From Massilia sp. Root351 (GTDB lineage: Bacteria > Pseudomonadota > Gammaproteobacteria > Burkholderiales > Burkholderiaceae_D): 64,000 nt of DNA. The number at the start of each line of letters is the position of its first letter. The first letter of the stretch is position 1. The notes beneath the pieces are model-generated. The model saw only the letters and a list, made by a program, of their open reading frames with translations, had not been told where the DNA came from and searched no databases. Below are positions 33,698 through 42,859 of the stretch, piece after piece. The position numbers and the translations under genes were made by a program. The stretch is from the NCBI RefSeq assembly GCF_001425045.1, contig NZ_LMDJ01000035.1:124001-188000 (forward strand), read 5' to 3'.

Positions 33698-36478
33698 TCA
33701 GAGCTGTTTCAGCAGGGCCCGCGCTTCGTCCGCCTGCGGGAATGTCTTGCCTGTAGCCAACAGCTGTTCCAGTTCCTTGCGTGCGCCTGCCTTGTCGCCC
33801 GACTTGCTCAGCGCGGCCGCGTAGTGATAGCGGATCTCGCCGTTGCCGGCTGCGGCAGCGGCCGCTTTTTGCAGCAGCGGCAGGCCGCGCGCGACATCGC
33901 CCTGCTCGACCAGGATCCAGCCCAGCGTGTCCATGATGGCCGGATGGCCGGGCACCAGCTTGTCCGCCTGCTCGGCCGCAGCCAGCGCGCGCTTGTCCTT
34001 GACCTGCGCATACGCCTGCGCCAGGTTATTGTGGGCCACCGCGTTCTTCGGATTACTCTTCAGGATAGCTTCGAATTGCTCGATTGCAATCGGGTACTGC
34101 TTGGTGACCAGGCTGGTTTCAGCCTGGTACATGGCCACCGCCGGATCGTTCGGATTGTCCTTGCGCCAGCGCGCCACCACCTGCTCGGACTCCTTGACCT
34201 TGCCGCTGGCGCGGTAGGCGTCGGCCAGCTTGATGGCAAAGCCGGGCGCCTTGCCCAGCGCCAAGGCTTTCTCATACAGCGGCGGCGCCAGCGCCACCTT
34301 GCCCTGCGCGGCCAGGATGTCGCCTTCCATGGCGTAGCCGGCCGGCAATTTTGCATGCTGCTTCTGCACCAGGCGCGCCACCGCCAGCGCGGCATCGTGC
34401 TTGTTCTGGCGCACCAGCATGCCGGCCTGCATGACGTGCGCCTGGATCAGGTCGGGTTGCAGCTGCAGTGCCTTTTTCAAGTCATCGGCGGCGGCGGCCT
34501 CGTTCTTCAACTCCATGTGCACTTCGGCCAGGCGCAGCTGCACGCCCGGCGACTTCGGCAGCAGGCCGGCCAGCTTGCTGTACGACTCCAGCGCGCCGTT
34601 GACGTCCTTGGTGGCCAGTTGGCTCTGCGCCACCAGTTCGAGCACGTCGGTATTGGACGGATAGGTCGGCTGCAGCTTGCGCGCCAGGGTCAGCGCCTGC
34701 GCGGCCTTGCCGCTGCGCAGGTAATGCACGCCCAGACGGAGCGCCGGCTGCACCGCGTCCGGATGCTCGGCGCTGGCTTTTTCCAGCCAGCTGGTGACTT
34801 CGGCCTGCTGGCCCTGGGACGCTGCCAGCCCGGCCAGCGCGGTCATCGCGTCCAGGTTTTTCTTGTCCTTCTCCACCAGCGCCAGCAGGCGCTGCTTGGC
34901 CGCTTCCGGTTTTTTCTCGTACATGTCCAGTTGCACCAGCGCGGCCACGGCCGGGAAGAAGCCGGCTTGCTGCGTCAGCGCCTTTTCGAAGCTGGCGCGC
35001 GCGCCGGCGGCGTCGGCCTTGCCGAGCAGGGCCACCCCGGTCAGCTGCGACACTTCCGGGTTGTTCGGCTGGCTCTTGGCCAGCTGGGTGGCCGCCGCCA
35101 GCGCCTTGTCGAAATTGCGCAGGCCGATCTCGGCGCGGATCAGCGCGATGCCGGACTGCAGCGACTTGGTGTCCAGCGCGGCGGCCGCTTCCAGGTCGCT
35201 GATGCCCTGCGCCTGGTCGCCCTTGCCCAGCTTGCTCAAGCCCAGCGAGGTGCGCAACGAGGCCGTCTTCGGTTCCAGCGCGCTGGCTTTCTCGAAGTAC
35301 TCGGTGGCCTTGTTGAAATCGCGCGCTTGCATATAGGACTCGCCGGCCAGGGCCAGCAGCTGCACGTCCGGCGTTTCGGTACTCTTCAGCGCGGGCGCCA
35401 GCACCGCCAGCGCATCCGGTGTCTGGCCGCCGCGCAGCAAGGTGGTGGCCAGCATCTTGCGGGCGTACAGGTTGTCCGGGTTTTTCTCCAGGTATTTGCG
35501 CAAGTGCTGCTCGGCCTGCTGCATGGAACCCAGGTTCAGGTTGACCGCGCCGGCCAGCAGGATGCTGGGCATGTGCTCGGGCGCCGCGCGCAGCACTTTC
35601 TGCAGCGACTCCAGGGCCGCCGCGTTCTTGCCCTGGGTAAAGTCCAGCAAGGCCTGGGTGTAAGTCACCATCATGCTGTTGGGGGTGGTCTTCTTGGCCG
35701 CCGCCAGGTCGGCCTGGGCCAGCTCGTACTTGCCGGAAGAGATTTCCAGGTAGGCTTTCTCGATGTGGGCCGAGCGGTGCGCCGGATTGGCCACCAGCAC
35801 CTGTGAATACGCTTCCAGCGCCTGCTCGGGCTTGTTCTGGGCGCGCAGCAGGTCGGCCTTGAACAGCAGCGCCTCGTCGTTCTTGGGCGCCGCCGCGACC
35901 GCCTTCTCGGCATACGCCATGGCGGCGGCCGGGTCGCGCGCCAGGAACGCCACGCGGCCCAAGCCTACCAGCGCGGGCGCGAAGGCGGGCTGGCTTTGCA
36001 GCACCGATTCGAACACGGCCTTGGCCTCGTCGCGCTTGCCCAGCGCCAGCATGGCGTCGGCGCGCACGCTCAGCAGTTCGGCGCCGCCGGCCTTGGCTGC
36101 CGCCTCGGTTTCATCCAGCGCTTCCTTGAACTTGCCCTGCATCAGCAGCGCGCGCGCCAGCACCGGCATGGTTTGCGCTTCCGGGTACTTCAGGCCGATG
36201 GCCTTGCGGACTTCCTTCTCAGCGGCCAGCACGTCGCCGCCATCCAGCGACAGCCTGGCGAGCAGGTAGCGGGCCTCGCCGTCGTCCGGACTGGCCGCCA
36301 GCGCGTTCTTCAGCTGGATCATGGCGGCGGTGTTGTCGCCCTTCTGCTGGAATTGCTTGGCCTGCGCCACCAGCGTGGCCGCCGACTCCTCTTTCTTGCA
36401 GCCGCTCAACCCGGCGGTCAGGACACAAGCTCCGGTAATCACGGCGGCTGCCGTCAGTTTGTTCAGGCGATGCGACAT
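33698..36478 (-). CDS. prsT: PrsT, TPR-repeat lipoprotein of the XrtA/PEP-CTERM system
   Basis: A 926-residue lipoprotein. The lipobox LSGC gives Cys27 as the acylated residue. The rest is a long array of tetratricopeptide repeats from about residue 30 to the end, many with the W/A/Y-rich pattern such as PNNPEVSQLTGVALLGKADA and NPKNAVAHNNLAQAYAQVKD. Size and architecture match PrsT (TIGR02917 type), which is found with PrsK and PrsR in PEP-CTERM bacteria. The TPR superhelix probably scaffolds envelope partners. A sigma-54-like element lies about 80-95 bases upstream (36557-36572). Confidence 0.93.
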   Translation of the reverse strand: MSHRLNKLTAAAVITGACVLTAGLSGCKKEESAATLVAQAKQFQQKGDNTAAMIQLKNALAASPDDGEARYLLARLSLDGGDVLAAEKEVRKAIGLKYPEAQTMPVLARALLMQGKFKEALDETEAAAKAGGAELLSVRADAMLALGKRDEAKAVFESVLQSQPAFAPALVGLGRVAFLARDPAAAMAYAEKAVAAAPKNDEALLFKADLLRAQNKPEQALEAYSQVLVANPAHRSAHIEKAYLEISSGKYELAQADLAAAKKTTPNSMMVTYTQALLDFTQGKNAAALESLQKVLRAAPEHMPSILLAGAVNLNLGSMQQAEQHLRKYLEKNPDNLYARKMLATTLLRGGQTPDALAVLAPALKSTETPDVQLLALAGESYMQARDFNKATEYFEKASALEPKTASLRTSLGLSKLGKGDQAQGISDLEAAAALDTKSLQSGIALIRAEIGLRNFDKALAAATQLAKSQPNNPEVSQLTGVALLGKADAAGARASFEKALTQQAGFFPAVAALVQLDMYEKKPEAAKQRLLALVEKDKKNLDAMTALAGLAASQGQQAEVTSWLEKASAEHPDAVQPALRLGVHYLRSGKAAQALTLARKLQPTYPSNTDVLELVAQSQLATKDVNGALESYSKLAGLLPKSPGVQLRLAEVHMELKNEAAAADDLKKALQLQPDLIQAHVMQAGMLVRQNKHDAALAVARLVQKQHAKLPAGYAMEGDILAAQGKVALAPPLYEKALALGKAPGFAIKLADAYRASGKVKESEQVVARWRKDNPNDPAVAMYQAETSLVTKQYPIAIEQFEAILKSNPKNAVAHNNLAQAYAQVKDKRALAAAEQADKLVPGHPAIMDTLGWILVEQGDVARGLPLLQKAAAAAAGNGEIRYHYAAALSKSGDKAGARKELEQLLATGKTFPQADEARALLKQL

Positions 36479-36556
36479 ATATTTCCTCTTGGTAACGGAC
36501 GACAGGGCGGCCTATGGCCTCCCGTCATGTTGGCATGTTCACAGTTGTGTAGCAAT

Positions 36557-36572
36557 AGCAATAACTCGTCCA
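36557..36572 (-). promoter_or_regulatory. Possible sigma-54 promoter of prsT
   Basis: On the minus strand TGGACGA-N4-TTGCT: the -12 element is perfect and the GG to GC spacing is exactly ten, but the CAC of the -24 element is not kept. No TGTCGA-N6-TTACA motif was found upstream. The 117-base gap contains nothing else I can name. Confidence 0.4.
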
Positions 36573-36595
36573 GCAACAAATCGTGCCGGCGGAGC

Positions 36596-38449
36596 CTAGG
36601 CCGTCGTGCCGGGACGCTGGCGGAACCACTGCTCCAGCATCATCAGCACCCACACCATGGTGCCGTGGTAGCCGGCGTGCTCGGCCAGGTGCTGGTCCAT
36701 CAGCTTGCCGATGAAGTCCGCGCGCACGATGCCGCGCCGCTTCAGGTCGCTCAAGCTGTCGGCCGCCAGCGCCTGCAGCTGCGGCGTCTGCTGCAGCCAG
36801 ACGCCGAACGGCAGGCCGAAGCCGTGCTTTTGCTTGGTGATGATCTCGTTGGGCAGGAAGTCGCGCAGCGCTTCCTTGAAGAAATAGCGCAGCTGGGTGC
36901 CGTTCAGCTTCTGCTGCGGCGTCAGGCCGGCCGAGAAGGCCACCATCTGCTCGCTCAGGAAGGGGAACGCCACCTCCATGCCGGCCAGCTCGCACGCCTT
37001 CATCACTTTGGGCAGGTCGTTGTCGGCCAGGGTCACCTTCAGGTCCAGCGCCAGCATGCGGTTAATCAGGCTGGGGGCGTCGCTCAGGCCGTAGGTGGCG
37101 TTCAGGCCGGCCAGCGGCTGGCCGACGTCGGCGCCGGCCAGGAACTCGTCGGTGAAGACCTGGGTCGGGCCGTAGCGGCCCAGCAGGTTGTAGGTTTCCA
37201 GGCGCGCCGGCATCGGCACCGAGGCTTGCTCGATATAGCTGCGCGCCTTGCGCAACAGCTTGACGTGCTCGCCGCCCGGGAAGTTGAACACGGCCGGCTC
37301 CAGCAGCGCCTTGCGCAGCAGCGAGGGCACGCGCTCGTACAGCGCGAACACGTGCTGCTTGGAATAGCGCTCATTGCCGCCGAACAGCTCGTCGCCGCCG
37401 TCGCCGCCGAACATGCGCGCCACGCCGTCGGCGCGCGCCATGCGGGCGCAGTAGAAGGCCGGCACCGCCGAAGCGTTGCCGAAGGGCTGGTCGAACACTT
37501 GCGCCATCTGCGGGATGGCGTCGGCCACGTCGGCCGGGGTCACATAGTATTCATGGTGCTCGGTGCCGAAATGGCGCGAGGCAATGCGCGCGTATTCCAT
37601 CTCGTCGTAGCCCTGGGCCTCGAAGCCGATCGAATAGGTCCTGGCCGGCTGGCCGCCCACCTCGCACAGGATGCCTGCCAGGGTCGAGCTGTCGGTGCCG
37701 CCGGACAGGAAGGCGCCCACCGGCTGGGTGCCGCAGGCGTCGCGCACGCTGCTGCGCAGCACGTCGCGGAACTGCTCCTTGAGTTCGCCGAACGGGCGGT
37801 TGCCGTTTTCCTGGAACTGCATGCGCCAGTAGGTCTGCTGCTCGACGCGGCCCTGGCGGTAGCGCAGATAGGTGCCCGGCAACAGGCGCTGCTGGTTCTG
37901 GTACACGGTGCCGGGCGCCGGCACCATGTGGAAGTATACGTAGTTGTACAGGCCCTGCGGATCCAGCTTGGCGGGCGTTTGCGGGTGGCGCACCAGGCTG
38001 TCGGCCGATGAGCCGAACACCAGCGTTTCGCCGGCCAGCTGCCAGGCCAGCGGATGCGTGCCCATGCGGTCGATGGCCAGCAGCGCCTCGCCGGCGCGCT
38101 CGTCCAGCACGGCCAGCGCGAAGGCACCCACCAGGCCGTTGCACAGCGCTTCGGCGCCCTGCTTCCACAAGGCCAGCAAGGCCGCGCCCATGCCTTCGGC
38201 CACGGCCTGCTCGCGGCGCGCGGCGTCGCGCAGCTGCACGTCGCCCCACAGCGCGAGCGAGACGCCGTCGCGCTGCAGGCTGTGGGCGCAGTCCACGCCC
38301 GCCGCCACCGCCAGCGCGCTGGCATTGCCCGCCAGGGCGTGCACGGCGCTGCCGTCGAAACGCGCCAGCGGCGCCGCCATCGCCTCGATCAGGGCGCGGT
38401 TTTCCGCCGCGCCGTGACCATGGCCCATCCAACCGCAAATACCGCTCAT
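36596..38449 (-). CDS. Asparagine-synthase-like protein with degenerate glutaminase site
   Basis: A 617-residue AsnB homologue. The ATP-pyrophosphatase half is intact: FLSGGTDSS at 247-255, MFGGDGGDELFGG and the C-terminal KQKHGFGLPFG. The N-terminal half begins MSGICGW: residue 2 is Ser where glutaminases have the catalytic Cys, and the YNGE loop is replaced by ALWGDVQLRD. It therefore probably cannot release ammonia from glutamine and may use a free amine or another nucleophile, as in beta-lactam and lasso-peptide synthetases. It overlaps the PLP decarboxylase gene by 4 bases, and the amine made there is an attractive nucleophile. Confidence 0.85.
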   Translation of the reverse strand: MSGICGWMGHGHGAAENRALIEAMAAPLARFDGSAVHALAGNASALAVAAGVDCAHSLQRDGVSLALWGDVQLRDAARREQAVAEGMGAALLALWKQGAEALCNGLVGAFALAVLDERAGEALLAIDRMGTHPLAWQLAGETLVFGSSADSLVRHPQTPAKLDPQGLYNYVYFHMVPAPGTVYQNQQRLLPGTYLRYRQGRVEQQTYWRMQFQENGNRPFGELKEQFRDVLRSSVRDACGTQPVGAFLSGGTDSSTLAGILCEVGGQPARTYSIGFEAQGYDEMEYARIASRHFGTEHHEYYVTPADVADAIPQMAQVFDQPFGNASAVPAFYCARMARADGVARMFGGDGGDELFGGNERYSKQHVFALYERVPSLLRKALLEPAVFNFPGGEHVKLLRKARSYIEQASVPMPARLETYNLLGRYGPTQVFTDEFLAGADVGQPLAGLNATYGLSDAPSLINRMLALDLKVTLADNDLPKVMKACELAGMEVAFPFLSEQMVAFSAGLTPQQKLNGTQLRYFFKEALRDFLPNEIITKQKHGFGLPFGVWLQQTPQLQALAADSLSDLKRRGIVRADFIGKLMDQHLAEHAGYHGTMVWVLMMLEQWFRQRPGTTA

Positions 38450-39723
38450 ACACTGTCTCCAACTGGTTCGTCACTGAGCACATCGCTGCCGACGAGCACT
38501 TCCACCGCGCCGGGATGGCTGAGGAAGGCGCCGGGGCTGGCCGTCAGGCCATAGGCGCCGGACTGGAACACCACGGCCAGGTCGCCGGGGCCGGCTTGCG
38601 CCAGCTCCATCTGGTCGGCCAGCAAGTCCAGTGGCGTGCACAACGGCCCCACCACGGACGCCGTTTCGCGCTCCCCGCCGCGCACCTTGTTGCCGATCAC
38701 GACGGGATAGTTCTTGCGGATCACCTGGCCGAAGTTGCCCGAGGCCGACAGGTGGTGGTGCAGGCCGCCATCGGTCACCAGGTAGACCTGGCCGCGCGAG
38801 AGCTTGCGCTCGATTACCTTGCTGACGTAGACGCCGGCCTCGCCCACCAGATAGCGTCCCAGCTCGATGACGATGTGGGCCTCCGGCAGCGCGCGCTTGA
38901 CGTCGGGCAGCAGCCGCTTCAGGTTCTCGCCCACCGCCGCCAGGTCCAGCCTGCCCTCGCCGGGGAAATAGGGAATGCCGAAGCCGCCGCCGATGTTGAG
39001 CATGCGCAGCGGACGCGGCGCGTGTGCGGCCAGGCGCAGCGCCAGCGCGAAGGTTTTCTCGTGCGCTTCCTGCAGCGCTTCGGCCTTCAGGTTCTGCGAA
39101 CCGCTGAAGATGTGGAAGCCGTGGAAGTCCAGCGCCAGCTGGCCCAGGCGCGCCAGCAGCGCCGGCACCTGCTCGGCGTCCACCCCGAACTGCTTGGGGC
39201 CGCCGCCCATCTTCATGCCGGACGATTTCAGCTCGAAGTCCGGGTTGACGCGCACCGCCACTTGCGGCCGCACGCCCAGCCGTTCGCCGATGGCGGCGAT
39301 ACGCTCCATCTCGCCGGCCGATTCCATGTTCAGCACGATGCCGGCCGCCACCGCGCAGGCCAGCTCGGCGTCGCTCTTGCCGGGGCCGGCGAAGCTGATG
39401 TTGCGTGGCGCCATGGTGGTGTCCAGCGCCACCCGCAGCTCGCCGCCGGAGGCCACGTCGATGCCATCCACCAGGCCGGCCATGTGCTGCACCACGGCCG
39501 GCATGGGATTGGCCTTCATGGCGTAATGCAGCTCGATTTCCGGCGGCAAATGGCGCCGCAGCTCGGCCACGCGGGCCGTCATGGCGGCGCGGTCGTAAGC
39601 GTAGAACGGGGTCTGGCCGACGCGCGCGGCCAGCAGGGTCAGCGGCACGCCGCCTATCTGCAGGCAGTCGTCGACGATGGGAAATTGCACCAGGGGCGCA
39701 TGCTGCGGGCGCACTGCGCTCAT
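38446..39723 (-). CDS. PLP-dependent decarboxylase, exosortase A-associated
   Basis: A fold III PLP decarboxylase of 425 residues, resembling LysA/ornithine decarboxylase-like enzymes (TIGR03099 type). The PLP Lys is Lys70 in HYAMKANP; HIFSGSQ and GGGFGIPYFPGEG form the phosphate and cofactor pocket; VTDGGLHHH and VGPLCTPLDLLAD near the C-terminus contribute the second active-site half, with Cys in the usual position. It would convert an amino acid to an amine. Both ends form ATGA overlaps with neighbours, giving a tight ligase-decarboxylase-amidotransferase unit. The amino-acid substrate is not known. Confidence 0.9.
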   Translation of the reverse strand: MSAVRPQHAPLVQFPIVDDCLQIGGVPLTLLAARVGQTPFYAYDRAAMTARVAELRRHLPPEIELHYAMKANPMPAVVQHMAGLVDGIDVASGGELRVALDTTMAPRNISFAGPGKSDAELACAVAAGIVLNMESAGEMERIAAIGERLGVRPQVAVRVNPDFELKSSGMKMGGGPKQFGVDAEQVPALLARLGQLALDFHGFHIFSGSQNLKAEALQEAHEKTFALALRLAAHAPRPLRMLNIGGGFGIPYFPGEGRLDLAAVGENLKRLLPDVKRALPEAHIVIELGRYLVGEAGVYVSKVIERKLSRGQVYLVTDGGLHHHLSASGNFGQVIRKNYPVVIGNKVRGGERETASVVGPLCTPLDLLADQMELAQAGPGDLAVVFQSGAYGLTASPGAFLSHPGAVEVLVGSDVLSDEPVGDSV

Positions 39724-41306
39724 TGGGAGTTCTCCGTAAAACAGTGTTCGTATTGCAGGCTGAGCAGCTTGCGGTCTATCTTGCCGTTCGGATTGCGCGG
39801 CAAGCTGGCCTCGGCCATGATGATGCGCTGCGGCAGCATATAGGCCGGCAGGTGCGGCTTGCAGGCGGCCAGCAGCTCGGCGGCCGTCAGCTCCTGGCCC
39901 GGCTTGCACAGCGCCACCACCACGATGGCCTGGCCCAGCGCGGGGTGCGACACGCCCAGCGCGGCCGCCTCGGACACCTGCTCGCGGGCATAGATGACTT
40001 CTTCCACCTCGCTCGGGCTGACCCGGTAGCCGGAGGTCTTGATCATCTCGTCGTTGCGGCTGATGAAGTACAAATAGCCTTCCTCGTCCTTGCGCACGGT
40101 GTCGCCCGACCACACCGCCATTTCCGCCAGCACGATGCCGGGTTCGGCGCGGTAGGGCTTGAAGCGCTCCGCGGTCTTGGCCGGATCGTTCCAGTAACCC
40201 AGCGACACCAGCGCGCCGCGGTGCACCAGCTCGCCCGGCTCGTGCGGATCGCACTCGCTGCCGTCCGGGCGCAGCACCATCACTTCCGCGTTCGGGATGG
40301 CCTTGCCCATGGAATCGGGGCGCAGGTCGACCTGGTCCGGCGGCAGGTAGGTGGAACGGAAGGCCTCGGTCAGGCCGTACATCAGGAAGGGCTTGGCGTT
40401 CGGCAGCGCGCGGCGCAGCGCGTCCAGCGTGGGACGCTGCATGGCGCCGCCGGAATTGGTCAGGTAGCGCAAGGTGCAGTCGGCCGGCCAGTCCAGGCCG
40501 GCAATCTGTATCCACAGCGGCGGCACGGCCGCCAGGCCGGTGATGCGCTCGGCCGCCACGGCTTTCAGGATGTCGCGCGGCAGCAGGTGGTTGATCAGCA
40601 CGGCGGTGGCGCCGACCCGGAACGCGGTGCTCAGCTGGCTCAGGCCGTAGTCGAAGGACAGCGGCAGCACCGCCAGCAGGCGGTCGGCGGCCGTGTTTTC
40701 CAGGTAGGTGGAGACGCTGACGGCGCCGGCCACCATGTTGCGGTGCGACAAAACAACACCTTTCGGCTTGCCGGTGCTGCCCGAGGTGTACAGAATGGCC
40801 GCCATGTCGGTGTCGATGGCGCGGTGCGGCTGCATGCCTGGGGGCGCCGCGGTGGCACTGTCCCAGCCCAGCACGGACACGCCGGCCACTTCCGGCAAGT
40901 CGAGCCCGTTGGGGTTGACGGCGAACACCATGCGCAGGTCCGGGCACAGCGCCAGGCTGGAGGCCAGCAGGCGCAGGCGGTCGGCCGAGGTCACCAGGAT
41001 CCGCACATTGCAGTCGGCCATGATGTAAGCCACCTGTTCCGGCTTGAGCAGCGGGTTGACCGGCACGAACACCCCGCCGGCGGCCGCCGCGCCGAACATG
41101 GCGGCCACGTTCTCCACGTTCTTTTCCATATAGACGGCGATGCGCTCGCCCCGTCCCAGGCCGGCGCCCAGCAGCGCGTCGGCCGCGCCGCGCACGGCCA
41201 GCGCCAGCGCCGCGTAGTCGAGCCGGCGCTGGCCGTACACCAGGGCCTCGGCGGCCGGCGTGCGCGCCGCGCTGGCGAAGATGAATTCATGGATCAGGTC
41301 GCTCAT
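39720..41306 (-). CDS. Acyl-CoA/acyl-AMP ligase, exosortase A-associated
   Basis: An AMP-forming ligase of 528 residues (TIGR03098 type). The P-loop is ILYTSGSTGKPKG (about 171-183); YGLTEAFRST is the adenine-binding A5-type motif; SGDTVRKDEEGYLYFISR and NPNGKIDRK hold the hinge Asp/Arg and the C-terminal catalytic Lys. It would activate a carboxylic acid and load it on CoA or, more likely here, on the acyl carrier protein encoded at 46283. The start at 41306 gives the family N-terminus; a few more codons upstream are open but lie in promoter-like AT-rich DNA. First gene of the leftward unit. Confidence 0.92.
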   Translation of the reverse strand: MSDLIHEFIFASAARTPAAEALVYGQRRLDYAALALAVRGAADALLGAGLGRGERIAVYMEKNVENVAAMFGAAAAGGVFVPVNPLLKPEQVAYIMADCNVRILVTSADRLRLLASSLALCPDLRMVFAVNPNGLDLPEVAGVSVLGWDSATAAPPGMQPHRAIDTDMAAILYTSGSTGKPKGVVLSHRNMVAGAVSVSTYLENTAADRLLAVLPLSFDYGLSQLSTAFRVGATAVLINHLLPRDILKAVAAERITGLAAVPPLWIQIAGLDWPADCTLRYLTNSGGAMQRPTLDALRRALPNAKPFLMYGLTEAFRSTYLPPDQVDLRPDSMGKAIPNAEVMVLRPDGSECDPHEPGELVHRGALVSLGYWNDPAKTAERFKPYRAEPGIVLAEMAVWSGDTVRKDEEGYLYFISRNDEMIKTSGYRVSPSEVEEVIYAREQVSEAAALGVSHPALGQAIVVVALCKPGQELTAAELLAACKPHLPAYMLPQRIIMAEASLPRNPNGKIDRKLLSLQYEHCFTENSQ

Positions 41307-41545
41307 GATTCTCAACAATATGTTTGAATTAACAATGTGACACAATGCAGCATGGTACGCGTGGCCCTCCGCCCTGTCTATCGCCGGGTCTGCAACAAAC
41401 CTGCGCCGAACGATGGCAAAAAGCTTGCCTTAACGGATTAAAATAGCCGAGGCCGGGTTATACTACGGCGATATATAAATGGAAACAAGCAATTGCAGTA
41501 TTACAACAGTATTTGCTTGATAAAGCCACCCCTACAGGATGCTGC
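41307..41545. promoter_or_regulatory. Divergent control region of the two exosortase A accessory operons
   Basis: The 239-base gap contains TGGCAAA-N4-TTGCC (41414-41429), in which the GG/GC spacing fits sigma-54 on the plus strand; because GGCAA/TTGCC is nearly palindromic, it also fits on the minus strand. Downstream, TATACT (41459-41464) is a sigma-70-type -10. A 33-base stretch from 41458 is repeated at 43869 (see that feature). No TGTCGA-N6-TTACA motif was found. Confidence 0.45.
41458..41490 (+). repeat. Conserved promoter-like repeat, copy 1
   Basis: TTATACTA followed by GAT, TAT, AAT and GAAACAAGC at matching spacing; the same series recurs at 43869-43900 with one base deleted. The TATACT part is a good -10, so the repeat may be a shared promoter with a conserved transcribed leader or operator. 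Confidence 0.55.
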
Positions 41546-42856
41546 ATGAGAGATATCGTCATCACGCTGATTGTGTTCGCTTCATTGCCCTACACTTTCA
41601 AGAAACCCTACATCGGGGCGCTGATGTGGATCTGGATCAGCGTCATGAATCCGCACCGCCTCAGTTGGGGCTTTGCCTACGATTTCCCGTTCGCCGCCAT
41701 CATCGCCGCCACCACCATGCTGGCCCTGCTGGTCGCACCCGGTCCCAAGCGGCCGCCGTCCTCGCCGGCGGTGCCGGTGCTGGTGGCGTTTACCATCTGG
41801 ATGTGCATCAGCACCATTTTCGCCATCAACCCCGGCGAATCGTTCGTCATGCTGCAGCGCGTGTTCAAGATCATGCTGATGAACCTGGTGGTGATGATGT
41901 TGATCCGCAACAAGGAGCAGCTGCACCTGATGCTGTGGACCCTGGCCGGCTCGCTGGCGTACTACGGCGTCAAGGGCGGCGTGTTCACCATTGCCACCGG
42001 CGGCAGCTTCCGGGTCTGGGGCCCGGAAGGCAGCTTTATCTACGGCAACAACGAAGTGGCGCTGGCCTTCGTGGTGATTATCCCCATCCTGTATTACCTG
42101 CACTTGGTTTCGGTCAAGAAGTGGCTGAAATACGGGCTGCTGGGGGCGATCGGCCTGTGCGCGCTGGCCTCGCTGGGCTCGTATTCGCGCGGCGCGCTGC
42201 TGGCCCTGGTCGGCATGTGCGGCTTCCTGTGGCTGAAAAGCCCGAAAAAGGCCGCGCTGGGCACCGGCATGGCGCTGATGCTGCCGCTGCTGATCCTGTT
42301 CATGCCGGCCCAGTGGACCGAGCGCATGGACACCATCGACAATTACCAGGAGGACGGTTCGGCCATGGGCCGCATCAACGCCTGGCAAATGGCCACCAAC
42401 CTGGCCATCGACCGTCCGCTGACCGGCGGCGGCTTTGAAATCTACGACGCCTACGTGTTCGGACGCTACGCGCCGGTGCCGAACGACATCCACGCCGCCC
42501 ACAGCATTTATTTCCAATGCCTGGGCGAGCACGGCTTCATCGGCCTGGGACTGTACCTGGCGCTGATCGTCATCTGCTGGCGGCGGGCCAAGTGGATCAT
42601 CCGCCAGACCGCCAAGCGCGACGACCTGAAATGGGCCGCCCAGCTGGCCGGCATGATACAAGTCAGCATGATCGGTTTCGGCGTCGGCGGCGCCTTCCTC
42701 AGCCTGCTGTACTTCGACGTGCCCTACTATCTGATGGGCGCCCTGCTGGTGACCGGCCAGATCGTGCAGGACGCCCTGCAGCAGCCCGCGCCGGCCACCG
42801 CCGGCGGCAGCGGGCCCCATGCCATCGCGGCACAACCCACGGTAAAGCAGGCCTGA
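41546..42856 (+). CDS. O-antigen-ligase-like protein, exosortase A-associated
   Basis: A polytopic inner-membrane protein of 436 residues, about ten to twelve helices, of the putative O-glycosylation ligase family tied to exosortase A (TIGR03097 type). The large periplasmic loop (about 265-335) holds the family motif region ending with HAAHSIYFQCLGEHGFIGL, typical of the Wzy_C/WaaL fold. It could transfer the lipid-linked polymer or a modified glycan to a protein or lipid acceptor on the periplasmic side. The start 41546 has AGGA six bases upstream. It is first in a nine-gene rightward unit. Confidence 0.9.
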   Translation: MRDIVITLIVFASLPYTFKKPYIGALMWIWISVMNPHRLSWGFAYDFPFAAIIAATTMLALLVAPGPKRPPSSPAVPVLVAFTIWMCISTIFAINPGESFVMLQRVFKIMLMNLVVMMLIRNKEQLHLMLWTLAGSLAYYGVKGGVFTIATGGSFRVWGPEGSFIYGNNEVALAFVVIIPILYYLHLVSVKKWLKYGLLGAIGLCALASLGSYSRGALLALVGMCGFLWLKSPKKAALGTGMALMLPLLILFMPAQWTERMDTIDNYQEDGSAMGRINAWQMATNLAIDRPLTGGGFEIYDAYVFGRYAPVPNDIHAAHSIYFQCLGEHGFIGLGLYLALIVICWRRAKWIIRQTAKRDDLKWAAQLAGMIQVSMIGFGVGGAFLSLLYFDVPYYLMGALLVTGQIVQDALQQPAPATAGGSGPHAIAAQPTVKQA

Positions 42857-42859
42857 TCC

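Noticed and set aside
38446..40947. 833-codon frame covering the decarboxylase and part of the ligase gene
   Set aside because: Only residues from ATG 39723 onward show decarboxylase motifs; the rest is a shadow of the ligase gene.
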